From Sphingorhabdus sp. (GTDB lineage Bacteria > Pseudomonadota > Alphaproteobacteria > Sphingomonadales > Sphingomonadaceae), in contig NZ_JARXAI010000047.1 of NCBI RefSeq assembly GCF_029865925.1, positions 1 to 32,116 of the forward strand: 32,116 nt of DNA, read 5' to 3'. A program made the position numbers and the translations under genes. Below are positions 22,613-31,074 of the stretch, in pieces; positions within the stretch are counted from its first letter, which is position 1, and each line of letters starts with the position of its first letter. The notes under the pieces are model-generated. The model was not told the DNA's origin, ran no database searches, and saw nothing but the letters and a program-made list of their open reading frames with translations.

Positions 22613-24106
22613 ATGGTCAATTTTGATGCGAGCGCGCCAGTGATCATTGGCGTGGGTGAGGCAAGCCGGAAAACCGTCGCGGGCGAATGGCCGGCTCCAC
22701 GTGAATTGGCCGGAGCTGCCATTAAGGTTGCCCTCGCCGACACCGGGCAGCGTGATGCGGTTGCCGCCGCGATCGACACCATCACGGCGATCCGCACCTT
22801 TGAGGACAGCGGACTGAGCCTTGGCACGGGATCGCCGGATAATGCGCCTGAAGCATTTGGCGCGGCAGGTGGGATCAGCGCGGCGCGGCTAATCTACGCA
22901 GATGTCGGCGGACAAAGCCCGCAAGCGATGGTGAATGAACTGGCCGGCGATATCCGGCGGGGGGCTTGCGATATGGCCGTGTTGGTCGCGGCAGAAGCCA
23001 CAGGCACTGCCAAGCGCGCACGCAAGGCGGGCGTGACCCTGGACTGGAGCGTGGTTTCCGAAACATCGTTTGACAACCGGCTGTCGACTTTCCCGATATT
23101 GAGCCGCACCGAAATCCGCCATGGCATCATTTCGATGCCGCTTGCCTACAGCCTGATTGAAAATGCGCGCCGGATTGGCTTAGGGTTGGATAGCGACGCA
23201 TATGCGCGGGAGATGGCGGCGTTATGGTCTGCCTTTTCTGCAAAAGCCGAAAAGCGGCTCCACGCGCAATTCTCCGGCTTTCGTTCGCCTGAAGCCATGC
23301 AGAGCGACAACAATGACAACTATCCGCTGACGGACATCTACCGCCGCTGGCATGTGGCGCAGGACGCAGTCGATTTGGGCAGTGCAATCATCTTGACGAG
23401 CGCGGGCAAGGCGCGCGAACTGGGCGTGCCGCAAGCTAAATGGGTCTGGCTGGCAGGCGCTGCTGGAGCGGCCGAACCGCCCTTGTCCGAGCGTGCGGTC
23501 ATTCACCGTTCCGCCGCCCTTGATTTTGCGATCCCCGCCGCGTTGGATCAAGCAGGGCTTGCGGCCACAGACCTTGGCCCAGTCGACATTTATAGCTGCT
23601 TTCCCTGCGCCGTATTCGCGGCGGTCGACAGCATGCAAGACGCATCGCGGGCACTTGGCGATTATACGCTGACGGGCGGGCTCACTTTCTTCGGCGGCCC
23701 CGGCAATGGCTTTGCTATGTATAACATCGCCGCGATGGTGGATGCCTTGCGGCAGGATGGTTCAAAACCTGCGATGGTAACCGCCAATGGCGGCGTGATG
23801 TCCAAACAAGCCGTGGGTATCTACACCGCAACGCAGCCGCGTATCGCGTGGTCCGGCGATGTGGCGAAGGGCTATGCTCCCACAGCAATCGCGCTTGATG
23901 ATGCGCCGGAGGGCAAGGCGCGGGTTCTGAGCTTTGTCCGCCCAGCGGGTAAGGACGGGTTTGGTCCGGCGACGGTTCTGCTGGAGTTAGAGCACGGCGC
24001 GCGGGCGATGGCGGTGATCGATTGTCCGGTGGATGCCGACCTTGGCAACGCGGTCGTTCACGTCACCCCGGGCGAAAAACGGCATATTGCGGCACTAATT
24101 GGATAA
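22613..24106 (+). CDS. Thiolase-like protein (TLP1/SCP-x-like) with C-terminal extra domain
   Basis: 497 residues, about 100 more than a thiolase. The thiolase fold can be followed (VIIGVGEASR at the start, CDMAVLVAAEATGTAKRARK, VDIYSCFPCAVFAAVDSM, GGLTFFGGPGNGFAMYN). By eye, the nucleophile position reads DVGGQSPQAMVN without a cysteine, the GHP histidine is replaced in GGPGNG, and the C-terminal CxG motif is TANGGVMSKQAV. The final 90 residues resemble the extra domain of mycobacterial thiolase-like protein TLP1. It may be a non-thiolytic acyl-CoA enzyme, for instance a retro-aldol-type lyase or a binding subunit. AATCGGGAG precedes the ATG. It closes the catabolic island. Confidence 0.8.
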   Translation: MVNFDASAPVIIGVGEASRKTVAGEWPAPRELAGAAIKVALADTGQRDAVAAAIDTITAIRTFEDSGLSLGTGSPDNAPEAFGAAGGISAARLIYADVGGQSPQAMVNELAGDIRRGACDMAVLVAAEATGTAKRARKAGVTLDWSVVSETSFDNRLSTFPILSRTEIRHGIISMPLAYSLIENARRIGLGLDSDAYAREMAALWSAFSAKAEKRLHAQFSGFRSPEAMQSDNNDNYPLTDIYRRWHVAQDAVDLGSAIILTSAGKARELGVPQAKWVWLAGAAGAAEPPLSERAVIHRSAALDFAIPAALDQAGLAATDLGPVDIYSCFPCAVFAAVDSMQDASRALGDYTLTGGLTFFGGPGNGFAMYNIAAMVDALRQDGSKPAMVTANGGVMSKQAVGIYTATQPRIAWSGDVAKGYAPTAIALDDAPEGKARVLSFVRPAGKDGFGPATVLLELEHGARAMAVIDCPVDADLGNAVVHVTPGEKRHIAALIG

Positions 24107-24163
24107 TCTAAGGTTCATCCGTCGACACTTATGCTATGCAGCCATTGGAACCGGAGAAAATCG

Positions 24164-24589
24164 ATGCACATTGCCAAATTGGCCCTCTTTGCCTTTCCTT
24201 TGACACTATTGGCGGCGTGCGGACAAGTGGACAGCACGCCAAAGCCGCTGACCGAGAAACAGACCGCAGTCTTGATGAAAGAACTGAGCGGCAAGGTCGC
24301 GGGCACGCCGGTAAATTGCATTAGCGATTTTAACGCCACCAACACCATCCGCGTCAGCGACGATATCCTACTTTACCGTGTTTCAGGCCGCTTGGTGTAC
24401 CAAAACAAACTACGGCCCGCCTGCAGCGGCTTGGCGCGTGACGATGACATCATCGTGTCCGAACAATTTGGCAGCCAAAAATGCAAAGGCGACATCATCC
24501 GTCTGGTGGACCGGACCAGCGGCATGACCGGTGGCGTTTGCAGCTTGGGCGACTTCGTGCCTTATCGTTGGGAAAAGACCTCGGATTAA
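24164..24589 (+). CDS. Small lipoprotein (resembles DUF6491 proteins)
   Basis: 141 residues from ATG 24164, with GGAG eight bases upstream. A lipoprotein signal ends at the lipobox LLAAC, giving lipidated C19. The mature part has CISDFNATNTIRVSDDILLYR and LVYQNKLRPACSGLARDDD, a pattern of paired cysteines and a beta-rich core that recurs in sphingomonad proteins of the DUF6491 type. That assignment is from memory of the pattern and is tentative. The role is unknown. Its stop overlaps the stop of the convergent XRE gene. Confidence 0.7.
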   Translation: MHIAKLALFAFPLTLLAACGQVDSTPKPLTEKQTAVLMKELSGKVAGTPVNCISDFNATNTIRVSDDILLYRVSGRLVYQNKLRPACSGLARDDDIIVSEQFGSQKCKGDIIRLVDRTSGMTGGVCSLGDFVPYRWEKTSD

Positions 24590-24777
24590 TTGCGCAAGAA
24601 TATCGCCTCGATAGGCAAAGCAAACAGATCAGAAATGCGGAACGCGAGTGGCAATGACGGGTCGTATTTGCCCGTTTCAATCGCGTTTACTGACTGGCGC
24701 GAAACGCCCAATGCATCGGCCAGATGCTGCTGGCTCCAATCGCATTCGGCGCGCAGGACTTTGAGACGGTTTTTCAT
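24586..24777 (-). CDS. Small XRE-family DNA-binding protein
   Basis: 63 residues, little more than one Cro/CI-type helix-turn-helix: LRAECDWSQQHLADALGVSRQSVNAIETGKYDPSL, with the recognition helix at about residues 25-35. It resembles small regulators such as YozG that are encoded beside a small membrane protein. Its ATG at 24777 overlaps the stop of the membrane protein gene (ATGA at 24774-24777 on the minus strand), so the two are translationally coupled. The repeated boxes upstream of the pair (25179-25243) may be its own operators. Confidence 0.85.
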   Translation of the reverse strand: MKNRLKVLRAECDWSQQHLADALGVSRQSVNAIETGKYDPSLPLAFRISDLFALPIEAIFLRN

Positions 24778-25178
24778 GCTTTCCAGCGTGCAAAAGGACC
24801 AGCCACTCCAAGCATGGCAAACCAGATTGCACCCATCCATTCCGGACCGCTCGCCACAACATCGTAGACGGCAAGAAATTGCCATACTGTTACGGTTACC
24901 AGCGTTAACGCCGTTGCCAGCAGCGTCTGTTTGGCAAATAAAAGCCGTTGATATTCATCATCTATTTCGACCAGCAGCCGAAATATTGCCCAAAATACCC
25001 CGATTATTGGAAGTGCGGAGATGAGGGCTAGCCCAATAAGCGTGGCTTGCGAATGTTCGGTGCTACCGCGTGCGAAGGTGAGGCTACTGGTCAGGATCAG
25101 CATATAAGATGCCATGAACAGCAGCACCCTGACAGTATATCGCCGCATGTAGGGTGCAAGGTTGTTCCAAGAAGTCAA
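24774..25178 (-). CDS. Four-helix membrane protein paired with the XRE regulator
   Basis: 134 residues from a TTG start at 25178, with AAGGT eight bases upstream; the first ATG (25148) has no ribosome binding site. Four hydrophobic spans at about 15-35, 46-68, 84-105 and 114-130. The loop between spans 2 and 3 is charged and conserved-looking (EIDDEYQRLLFAKQTLL), and is where a cytoplasmic regulator could bind. I do not recognise a named family. The pairing with a minimal XRE protein resembles YoaS/YozG (DUF2975 plus XRE) units, where the membrane protein may sequester or sense for the regulator. That function is inferred. Confidence 0.7.
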   Translation of the reverse strand: MTSWNNLAPYMRRYTVRVLLFMASYMLILTSSLTFARGSTEHSQATLIGLALISALPIIGVFWAIFRLLVEIDDEYQRLLFAKQTLLATALTLVTVTVWQFLAVYDVVASGPEWMGAIWFAMLGVAGPFARWKA

Positions 25179-25243
25179 GTCAAGTTACCTTTTTAATAAG
25201 ACAAGCTTCCTTTACTATAATTTCTTTTAATGTCAAGTAACCT
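25179..25243 (-). promoter_or_regulatory. AT-rich leader with two copies of an AGGTnACTTGAC box
   Basis: On the minus strand AGGTTACTTGAC (25243 to 25232) and AGGTAACTTGAC (25190 to 25179) differ at one base and stand 53 bases apart centre to centre. The stretch between them is AT-rich, unlike the surroundings. The first copy overlaps a TTGACA-like -35 and the second the ribosome binding site of the membrane protein gene. This suits an autoregulatory operator for the XRE protein. The same gap must also carry the thrS promoter on the other strand. Confidence 0.45.
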
Positions 25244-25354
25244 CTCCATTGTGTTGTTGTCGCCGCCCACAGACTGCCATTTCTGCACACTTGCGACTTC
25301 GCCTTTGGACTGGCAAAGGGACGCTTCCTAACGACGTTGAAAGCAAGTAAATCC

Positions 25355-27352
25355 ATGTCCGAGATGATCCGTGTCACCCTTCCCGATGGCTCTGCCCGTG
25401 AAGTTGCACGTGGTACCACCCCAGCGGATATTGCCGCCGCGATTGGCCCCGGCCTTGCGAAAGCCGCGATTGCGGCGCGGGTGGATGGTGAATTGCGCGA
25501 TATCATGCGCCCGATTGAGGCTGATGCGCAACTTGCTTTGGTGACCAACCGTGATGAGGCCGATGCGCTGGAATTGGCGCGCCATGACTTTGCGCATATC
25601 CTTGCCGAAGCAGTGCAGGCTCTGTTTCCCGGTACGCAAATCACCTTTGGTCCATCAACCGATGACGGTTTTTATTATGACGTGATGGCGCCCGCCTCGC
25701 GCGGTCCATTCACGATGGATGATTTGCCTGCGATTGAAGAGCAAATGCGCGCGATCATCCGCGCCGATAAACCGCTGCGCCGTGAAGTCATGGCGCGTGA
25801 TACGCTGATCGCGACCTGGCAGAATGCGCGCGAAAGCTTCAAGGCGGAATGGGCGGCTGAATTGCCTGAAGGTCAAGAATTGTCGGTTTATTGGTCCGGC
25901 GATGACTGGATGGACATGTGCCGCGGACCGCATCTGGCATCGACGGGAAAGCTTGATCCGGCTGCATTCCAATTGACGCGCGTTGCCGGTGCCTACTGGC
26001 GTGGAGATCAGAAGAACCCACAATTGAGTCGCATCTACGGCACTGGCTGGCTGAATAAAAAGCAGCTTGATGCGCATTTGGTGCGCTTGGAAGAGGCTGC
26101 CAAACGCGACCATCGCCGGCTTGGGCAGGACATGGACCTGTTCCATTTGCAACAAGAGGCGCATGGATCGGTATTCTGGCACCCCAATGGCTATCTGATT
26201 TGGCGTGAGCTGGAATCCTACATGCGCCGTGCGATTGATAATGCGGGTTATAAGGAAGTTAAAACGCCGCAAGTCATGGACGCGCGGCAATGGGAGCAAT
26301 CGGGACATTGGGGCAAATATCGCGCCAATATGTTCGTCATCCCTGACGAGGTGCCCAATGTCGATGACGAGGGCCCCGTGATTTCGGGCGACGCCGACTG
26401 GATGGCGCTGAAGCCAATGAACTGCCCGGCGCATGTTCTCATCTTCCGCCAAGGCATTAAATCTTACCGCGACCTGCCGTTGCGTATTTACGAAAATGGC
26501 TGTTGCCATCGCAATGAACCGCATGGTGCGTTGCATGGCTTAATGCGCGTGCGCCAATTTACGCAGGATGATGCGCATATCTTCTGCCGCGAAGACCAGA
26601 TTGTTGCGGAAGTTCAGGATTTCTGTGCGCTTGCAGACCGGATCTACAAGGAATTTGGCTTTACCTATTCGATCAAGCTCGCTTTGCGGCCCGAACAACG
26701 CTTCGGTTCGGACGCCGATTGGGACAAGGCAGAAAACGAACTGCGCGATGCTGTGGTCCACGCTGGCCTTGCGACCGAAGAGTTTGGTTGGGAAGAACTG
26801 CCCGGCGAAGGTGCCTTCTACGCACCAAAGCTGGAATGGCATTTAACCGACGCGATTGGCCGGACGTGGCAAGTGGGCACGATTCAGTCCGACCGCGTGC
26901 TGCCTGAGCGTTTGGACGCAAGCTATGTCGGGGAAGATGGCGCGCGCCACCGCCCCGTCATGTTGCACCGCGCGATTTTCGGCAGCTATGAACGCTTCAT
27001 CGGTATCTTGATTGAACATTATGCTGGCCGCTTCCCCGTTTGGTTGGCACCTGTCCAAGCCGTGGTCGCAACGATCACGTCCGAGGCAGATGGCTATGCG
27101 CATGACGTGACGGCAAAGCTAAAGGCGGCGGGCATTCGCGTCGAAGCCGACACGCGCAACGAAAAGATCAATTATAAGGTGCGCGAGCATAGCGTCGCTA
27201 AGGTGCCGCATTTGTTGGTGGTCGGTATGCGTGAAGCCGAAGAAGGCAAAGTCGCGATTCGAAGCCTTGGCTCCGACGGCCAGCGTATCATGACGCTTGA
27301 AGAGGCGATTGCGATGCTGTCGCATGAGGCAACACCGCCCGATATTCGCTAA
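25355..27352 (+). CDS. thrS: Threonyl-tRNA synthetase
   Basis: 665 residues. An N-terminal TGS domain (MIRVTLPDGSAREVARGTTP, about 4-65) is followed by the editing domain, with HDFAHILAEAVQALFP and the CRGPHL motif. The class II catalytic core contains zinc ligand C357 in MNCPAH, motif 2 as RNEPHGALHGLMRVRQF (about 387-403) and motif 3 as HRAIFGSYERFIG (about 538-550). The anticodon-binding domain runs from about 560 to the end. It charges tRNA-Thr and clears Ser-tRNA-Thr. The ATG at 25355 is chosen; ATG 25364 is also possible, and neither has a strong ribosome binding site. No T-box or leader operator was recognised. Confidence 0.97.
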   Translation: MSEMIRVTLPDGSAREVARGTTPADIAAAIGPGLAKAAIAARVDGELRDIMRPIEADAQLALVTNRDEADALELARHDFAHILAEAVQALFPGTQITFGPSTDDGFYYDVMAPASRGPFTMDDLPAIEEQMRAIIRADKPLRREVMARDTLIATWQNARESFKAEWAAELPEGQELSVYWSGDDWMDMCRGPHLASTGKLDPAAFQLTRVAGAYWRGDQKNPQLSRIYGTGWLNKKQLDAHLVRLEEAAKRDHRRLGQDMDLFHLQQEAHGSVFWHPNGYLIWRELESYMRRAIDNAGYKEVKTPQVMDARQWEQSGHWGKYRANMFVIPDEVPNVDDEGPVISGDADWMALKPMNCPAHVLIFRQGIKSYRDLPLRIYENGCCHRNEPHGALHGLMRVRQFTQDDAHIFCREDQIVAEVQDFCALADRIYKEFGFTYSIKLALRPEQRFGSDADWDKAENELRDAVVHAGLATEEFGWEELPGEGAFYAPKLEWHLTDAIGRTWQVGTIQSDRVLPERLDASYVGEDGARHRPVMLHRAIFGSYERFIGILIEHYAGRFPVWLAPVQAVVATITSEADGYAHDVTAKLKAAGIRVEADTRNEKINYKVREHSVAKVPHLLVVGMREAEEGKVAIRSLGSDGQRIMTLEEAIAMLSHEATPPDIR

Positions 27353-27382
27353 GCCTGATCCGCGCCCTTGAAGGAGAATGTG

Positions 27383-27787
27383 ATGAAAACGATTCCATTA
27401 ACGCTCGCTGCTGTATTGCTGCTCGCGGCGTGCCAGCAACCAGCGGCGGAACAAACAGCTGAGACGCCAGATGCCACCGCCAGTTACGACGCCGCGCAAA
27501 AGGCGTATGCGGCTGCTAATAACAAAATGCACGCTGGCATGGGCATGATAGATGCCGACGCGGATGTTGCGTTCATGCAAGGCATGATCCCGCATCATGT
27601 GGGTGCGGTGGATATGGCTAAGGTTGCGCTTGAACATGGCAAGGACCCCGAAGTCCGCGCGCTGGCGCAAAAGGTCATTGCCGCGCAGGAAGCTGAAATG
27701 AAGGAAATGCAGGCTTGGCTCGACAAAAAGGGCATGCAGGTGGAAAAGCCGATGACTGCGGCTGACCACGCGGCAATGGGGCACTGA
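27383..27787 (+). CDS. DUF305 family lipoprotein
   Basis: 134 residues from ATG 27383, six bases after AGGAG. The signal sequence ends in the lipobox LLAAC, with lipidated C17. The mature protein carries the DUF305 (ferritin-like four-helix) signature DVAFMQGMIPHHVGAVDMAKVALEHGKDPEVRALAQKVI (quoted in part: MIPHHVGAVDMAK), with the paired histidines and a second EAEMKEMQAWL helix. Members often accompany copper or other metal resistance genes, and the histidine/methionine-rich surface suits metal binding. It lies 30 bases after thrS without a terminator between and 20 bases before the TauE/SafE gene. Confidence 0.85.
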   Translation: MKTIPLTLAAVLLLAACQQPAAEQTAETPDATASYDAAQKAYAAANNKMHAGMGMIDADADVAFMQGMIPHHVGAVDMAKVALEHGKDPEVRALAQKVIAAQEAEMKEMQAWLDKKGMQVEKPMTAADHAAMGH

Positions 27788-27807
27788 ACATTCACGATCT
27801 AATTGGC

Positions 27808-28539
27808 ATGTCGGCAACGCAATTGTTGCTGTTGGCGGCAGTGACCTTTGGCGCTGCCTATATTCGCGGGTTAACCGGCTTTGGCATGGCGATCATACTG
27901 GTGCCCTTGTTCGGCTTGATTGTGAAGCCGGGCGAGGCCGTTGTCATTGCTATATTGCTTCAGGCCCTCATTGGTCCCGTTGGGCTGAAGGCTATATTGG
28001 CCGATGCGCATAGGCCAAGTGCGTTGATGATTGCTGCATTTGCCGTGTTGGCAACGCCGCTTGGTATCGTCTTGCTGATGCAGACTACGCCAGATGTTGC
28101 GCGGGTCCTGATCGCCGTAATCGCAATTGCCGCGTTTTTGCTTGTGCTCCTGCCGCAACGCGGCACGCTGCGTCCTGGGCCCAAGGAAACGGCATTAACA
28201 GGCATTGCAGCCGGCATTTTGACCGGTTTTGCAGCGATGCCGGGGCCACCTGTCGTGCCTTTTTACCTGCATCAGCCGATCCCGCCGAAAGAGGCACGCG
28301 CATCCATGATGCTCGTGTTTTTCGCCACCGCGATTGCAGGCACGATTTCGGCATTTGTGCTTGGACTGGCGAACGGACGGCTGATGTGGCTTTCGCTCCT
28401 GCTGTTTCCATCCGTGCTGCTGGGCAATTGGCTTGGCGCCAAATCCTTCGGCAAAGTGCCGCCAACATTGTGGCGCAGTTTCGTTGCGGGTGTCCTTGGC
28501 CTTGCAGGACTCTCGGCGATTGTTCGGCTGCTGACCTAA
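27808..28539 (+). CDS. TauE/SafE family permease
   Basis: 243 residues with about eight hydrophobic spans. The two pseudo-repeats each begin with a glycine/proline-rich segment: YIRGLTGFGMAIILVPLFGL (residues 18-37) and GILTGFAAMPGPPVVPFYL in the second half, the hallmark of the TauE/SafE family (UPF0721). Members export sulfite, sulfoacetate or other small organosulfur anions, but the substrate here is unknown. It starts 20 bases after the DUF305 gene and converges on uvrB with a 16-base gap and no obvious terminator. Confidence 0.85.
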   Translation: MSATQLLLLAAVTFGAAYIRGLTGFGMAIILVPLFGLIVKPGEAVVIAILLQALIGPVGLKAILADAHRPSALMIAAFAVLATPLGIVLLMQTTPDVARVLIAVIAIAAFLLVLLPQRGTLRPGPKETALTGIAAGILTGFAAMPGPPVVPFYLHQPIPPKEARASMMLVFFATAIAGTISAFVLGLANGRLMWLSLLLFPSVLLGNWLGAKSFGKVPPTLWRSFVAGVLGLAGLSAIVRLLT

Positions 28540-28555
28540 AGCCCCAGGCTAACAC

Positions 28556-30751
28556 TTACTTCCCGAATTTACGCTGCGTTTTGCCGTAACGCATTTTGCG
28601 CGTCCCCGGCTGGCCTTCGGTCGCGCGGCCTTTAGGTGCAGCGACATGTTGCTGGTGCGGCAGGCCAAGCTCGGCTGCCTCTAGCGAACGGATTTCATCG
28701 CGCAACCGTCCAGCCTCTTCGAATTCCAGATCGGCCGCAGCCGCACGCATCTTCTTTTCCAAATCTTCGATATACGCACGCAAATTATGGCCGACGAGGT
28801 TGTTGGCGCCATCGGCGTCAATTTCAACCAGAACGGAATCCCGGCTGGCGGTGTCAGCGACGATATTGTGAATGTCGCGCTTGATCGTTGCCGGGGTGAT
28901 ATTATGTTCGATATTATACGCATGCTGCTTTTCGCGGCGGCGATCCGTTTCGCGTATTGCGCGCTCCATGCTTCCGGTAATGCGGTCGGCATATAGGATC
29001 ACGCGGCCTTCAACGTTGCGCGCGGCGCGGCCAATAGTTTGGATCAAAGACGTTTCGCTGCGCAGAAACCCTTCCTTGTCGGCATCCAATATTGCGACGA
29101 GCCCACATTCTGGAATATCGAGACCCTCACGCAGCAAGTTGATGCCTACCAGCACATCATATACGCCGCGCCGAAGGTCACGGATCAGTTCAATACGCTC
29201 CAGCGTTTCGACATCGCTGTGCATGTACCGCACCCGAAGCCCGGCCTCGTGCATGAACTCGGTCAAATCCTCCGCCATGCGTTTTGTCAGCGTGGTGACC
29301 AGCGTGCGGAAACCAGCCTCTGCCGTTTTGCGGCATTCGTTGATGCAATCCTGCACCTGATCTTCGACCGGTTTAATTTCGACCGGTGGATCAATAAGGC
29401 CAGTAGGGCGAATAACTTGCTCGGCAAATACGCCGCCCGATTGCTCCATCTCCCAGCCGCCGGGGGTTGCGGAAACGCACACCGTTTGCGGGCGCATGAT
29501 GTCCCATTCGTTAAAGCGCAGCGGCCGGTTGTCTATGCAAGAGGGTAATCGGAAACCATATTCGGCAAGGGTCAGCTTGCGCCGATGGTCGCCCTTGGCC
29601 ATCGCACCGATTTGCGGCACTGTCTGGTGGCTTTCATCGACGAACAGAAGTGCATTGTCGGGCAAATATTCAAATAGGGTTGGCGGCGGCTCACCGGGTA
29701 GGCGGCCAGTCAGGAAGCGGGAGTAATTCTCGATACCTGCGCAAGACCCTGTCGCAGCAATCATCTCAAGGTCGAAATTCGTCCGCTCCTCCAAACGTTG
29801 CGCCTCCAGCAGTTTGCCTTCTGACACCAATTCCTTCAACCGCTCGGTTAGCTCAAAACGAATGGCTTCGCTTGCTTGCTTCATTGTAGGGCCAGGGGTT
29901 ACATAATGGCTGTTGGCGTAAACGCGCACGCTGTTGAGCTTCGCGCTGGTGTTGCCCGTCAACGGATCGAATTCTGATATCTCTTCAATTTCGTCGCCAA
30001 AGAAACTGACGCGCCAAGCCGTGTCTTCATAATGCGACGGGAAGATTTCCAGATTGTCGCCGCGCACGCGGAAATTGCCGCGGGCAAAGGCCATATCGTT
30101 GCGTTTATATTGCAGCGCGACAAGCTTGCGGATCAACTCGCGCTGATCAACGCTTTCGCCTTTTTTCAGGTCGAAGATCATCGCGGAATAGGTTTCGACC
30201 GACCCAATGCCGTAAATGCACGACACTGACGCGACGATGATGACGTCGTCACGTTCCAGCAAAGATCGGGTCGCCGAATGGCGCATCCGGTCAATCGCCT
30301 CGTTTACGCTCGATTCTTTTTCGATGTAGGTATCGCTGCGCGGGACATAGGCCTCGGGCTGATAATAATCATAATAAGAAACGAAATATTCGACTGCATT
30401 GTCGGGGAAAAAGCTTTTGAATTCGCCGTAAAGCTGCGCTGCCAAAATTTTGTTGGGCGCAAGGACAAGCGCAGGGCGCTGCAATTTTTCTATGACTTGC
30501 GCGACGGTAAAGGTTTTACCTGACCCGGTGACGCCCAAAAGAACCTGGTTTTTCTCGCCCGTTAAAGCAGTTTCAACCAGTTCACGGATCGCCGTTGGCT
30601 GGTCGCCGGCAGGCGCATAATCGGACACAATCCTAAATGGCCTGCCGCCCTCCAATTTGGACGGGCGTTCAGGGCGATGCGGGGTGAAGGCGCCAACCGT
30701 GTCCGGTTCTTCCAGCCCACGGCGAATGATAAGCTCAGCCATGTTTTTCAT
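28556..30751 (-). CDS. uvrB: Excinuclease ABC subunit UvrB
   Basis: 731 residues, longer than the 673 of E. coli through an N-terminal extension of about 35 and a basic C-terminal tail. Walker A GVTGSGKT lies at about 73-80. The damage-probing beta-hairpin [12 protein letters not shown] follows. Helicase motif II reads LLFVDESH, and motifs V and VI are GLDIPE and QTIGRAARN. The UvrC-binding UVR motif ([24 protein letters not shown], in part) is near the C-terminus. UvrB verifies lesions and loads UvrC in nucleotide excision repair. ATG 30751 (AGGG upstream) is preferred; ATG 30742 is possible. No alphaproteobacterial LexA box was seen upstream. Confidence 0.96.
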   Translation of the reverse strand: MKNMAELIIRRGLEEPDTVGAFTPHRPERPSKLEGGRPFRIVSDYAPAGDQPTAIRELVETALTGEKNQVLLGVTGSGKTFTVAQVIEKLQRPALVLAPNKILAAQLYGEFKSFFPDNAVEYFVSYYDYYQPEAYVPRSDTYIEKESSVNEAIDRMRHSATRSLLERDDVIIVASVSCIYGIGSVETYSAMIFDLKKGESVDQRELIRKLVALQYKRNDMAFARGNFRVRGDNLEIFPSHYEDTAWRVSFFGDEIEEISEFDPLTGNTSAKLNSVRVYANSHYVTPGPTMKQASEAIRFELTERLKELVSEGKLLEAQRLEERTNFDLEMIAATGSCAGIENYSRFLTGRLPGEPPPTLFEYLPDNALLFVDESHQTVPQIGAMAKGDHRRKLTLAEYGFRLPSCIDNRPLRFNEWDIMRPQTVCVSATPGGWEMEQSGGVFAEQVIRPTGLIDPPVEIKPVEDQVQDCINECRKTAEAGFRTLVTTLTKRMAEDLTEFMHEAGLRVRYMHSDVETLERIELIRDLRRGVYDVLVGINLLREGLDIPECGLVAILDADKEGFLRSETSLIQTIGRAARNVEGRVILYADRITGSMERAIRETDRRREKQHAYNIEHNITPATIKRDIHNIVADTASRDSVLVEIDADGANNLVGHNLRAYIEDLEKKMRAAAADLEFEEAGRLRDEIRSLEAAELGLPHQQHVAAPKGRATEGQPGTRKMRYGKTQRKFGK

Positions 30752-30988
30752 ATGTGCCCTGCGCAGCGGAAGGGCAAGGGCTGTGCGGTAGATGCTTGGC
30801 TTCGCTAAAAATTCATTTTCCAACATCGCCGCAATTTGTTTGACCAATTGTCATGAAAAAGAACGTAAAATCATGGCTACTACGTGAGAACTTAATGTAA
30901 CCTTATCGGTCGGGCCGTTTATCGATGTTGCGTTTTGGGATATGCAGCGACACAAGAAGAAACCTATTTAGAAGCGAGAGGGTGATTC
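30752..30988. promoter_or_regulatory. Divergent intergenic region between uvrB and the DUF3617 chain
   Basis: About 237 bases that must drive uvrB leftward and the small-ORF/DUF3617 chain rightward. It is relatively AT-rich. I could not identify a convincing promoter or SOS operator in it. A 15-codon open frame at 30853 lacks a ribosome binding site and is not called. Confidence 0.3.
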
Positions 30989-31030
30989 ATGCGCAAGTTC
31001 TTCCTCACAAACGCGGCGGCGTCAAAATGA
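30989..31030 (+). CDS. Candidate 13-residue small ORF leading the DUF3617 chain
   Basis: MRKFFLTNAAASK, preceded by GAGAGGG seven bases before ATG 30989, the best ribosome binding site in the region. Its TGA (31028-31030) overlaps the ATG of the next small frame at 31027. It may be a leader peptide that brings ribosomes to the downstream lipoprotein genes, which have weak sites of their own. Chance occurrence cannot be excluded for so short a frame. Confidence 0.4.
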   Translation: MRKFFLTNAAASK

Positions 31031-31074
31031 CGGGTAAAGCCATCCGTAAGCGGTTTGGGGATTGCTCGGTATGA
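31027..31074 (+). CDS. Candidate 15-residue small ORF linking to the DUF3617 gene
   Basis: [15 protein letters not shown], a basic peptide. It starts in an ATGA overlap with the 13-codon frame, and its TGA at 31072-31074 forms another ATGA with the DUF3617 start at 31071. It has no ribosome binding site of its own beyond the coupled stop. Its function, if any, is likely translational coupling. Confidence 0.35.
   Translation: MTGKAIRKRFGDCSV

Noticed and set aside
25302-25319. Hairpin CCTTTG/CAAAGG in the thrS leader
   Set aside because: Only six pairs, with no T run and no link to threonine codons or tRNA-like structure; not enough for a regulatory call.
25655-26536. Long open frame (293 codons) on the minus strand inside thrS
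   Set aside because: It lies wholly within the threonyl-tRNA synthetase gene, has no recognisable protein signature and is explained by codon bias in a GC-rich gene.
28085-28555. Minus-strand open frame opposite the TauE/SafE gene
   Set aside because: It mirrors a hydrophobic gene, has no ribosome binding site and the translation is Arg/Gln/Ser-rich without a known fold.
30853-30900. 15-codon open frame before the DUF3617 chain
   Set aside because: There is no ribosome binding site and no overlap with the later frames, unlike the two small ORFs that are reported.
30840-30910. Possible LexA/SOS box upstream of uvrB
   Set aside because: The closest sequence on the minus strand, GTTACATTAAGTTC, lacks the second GTTC half and has the wrong spacing for the alphaproteobacterial GTTC-N7-GTTC site.
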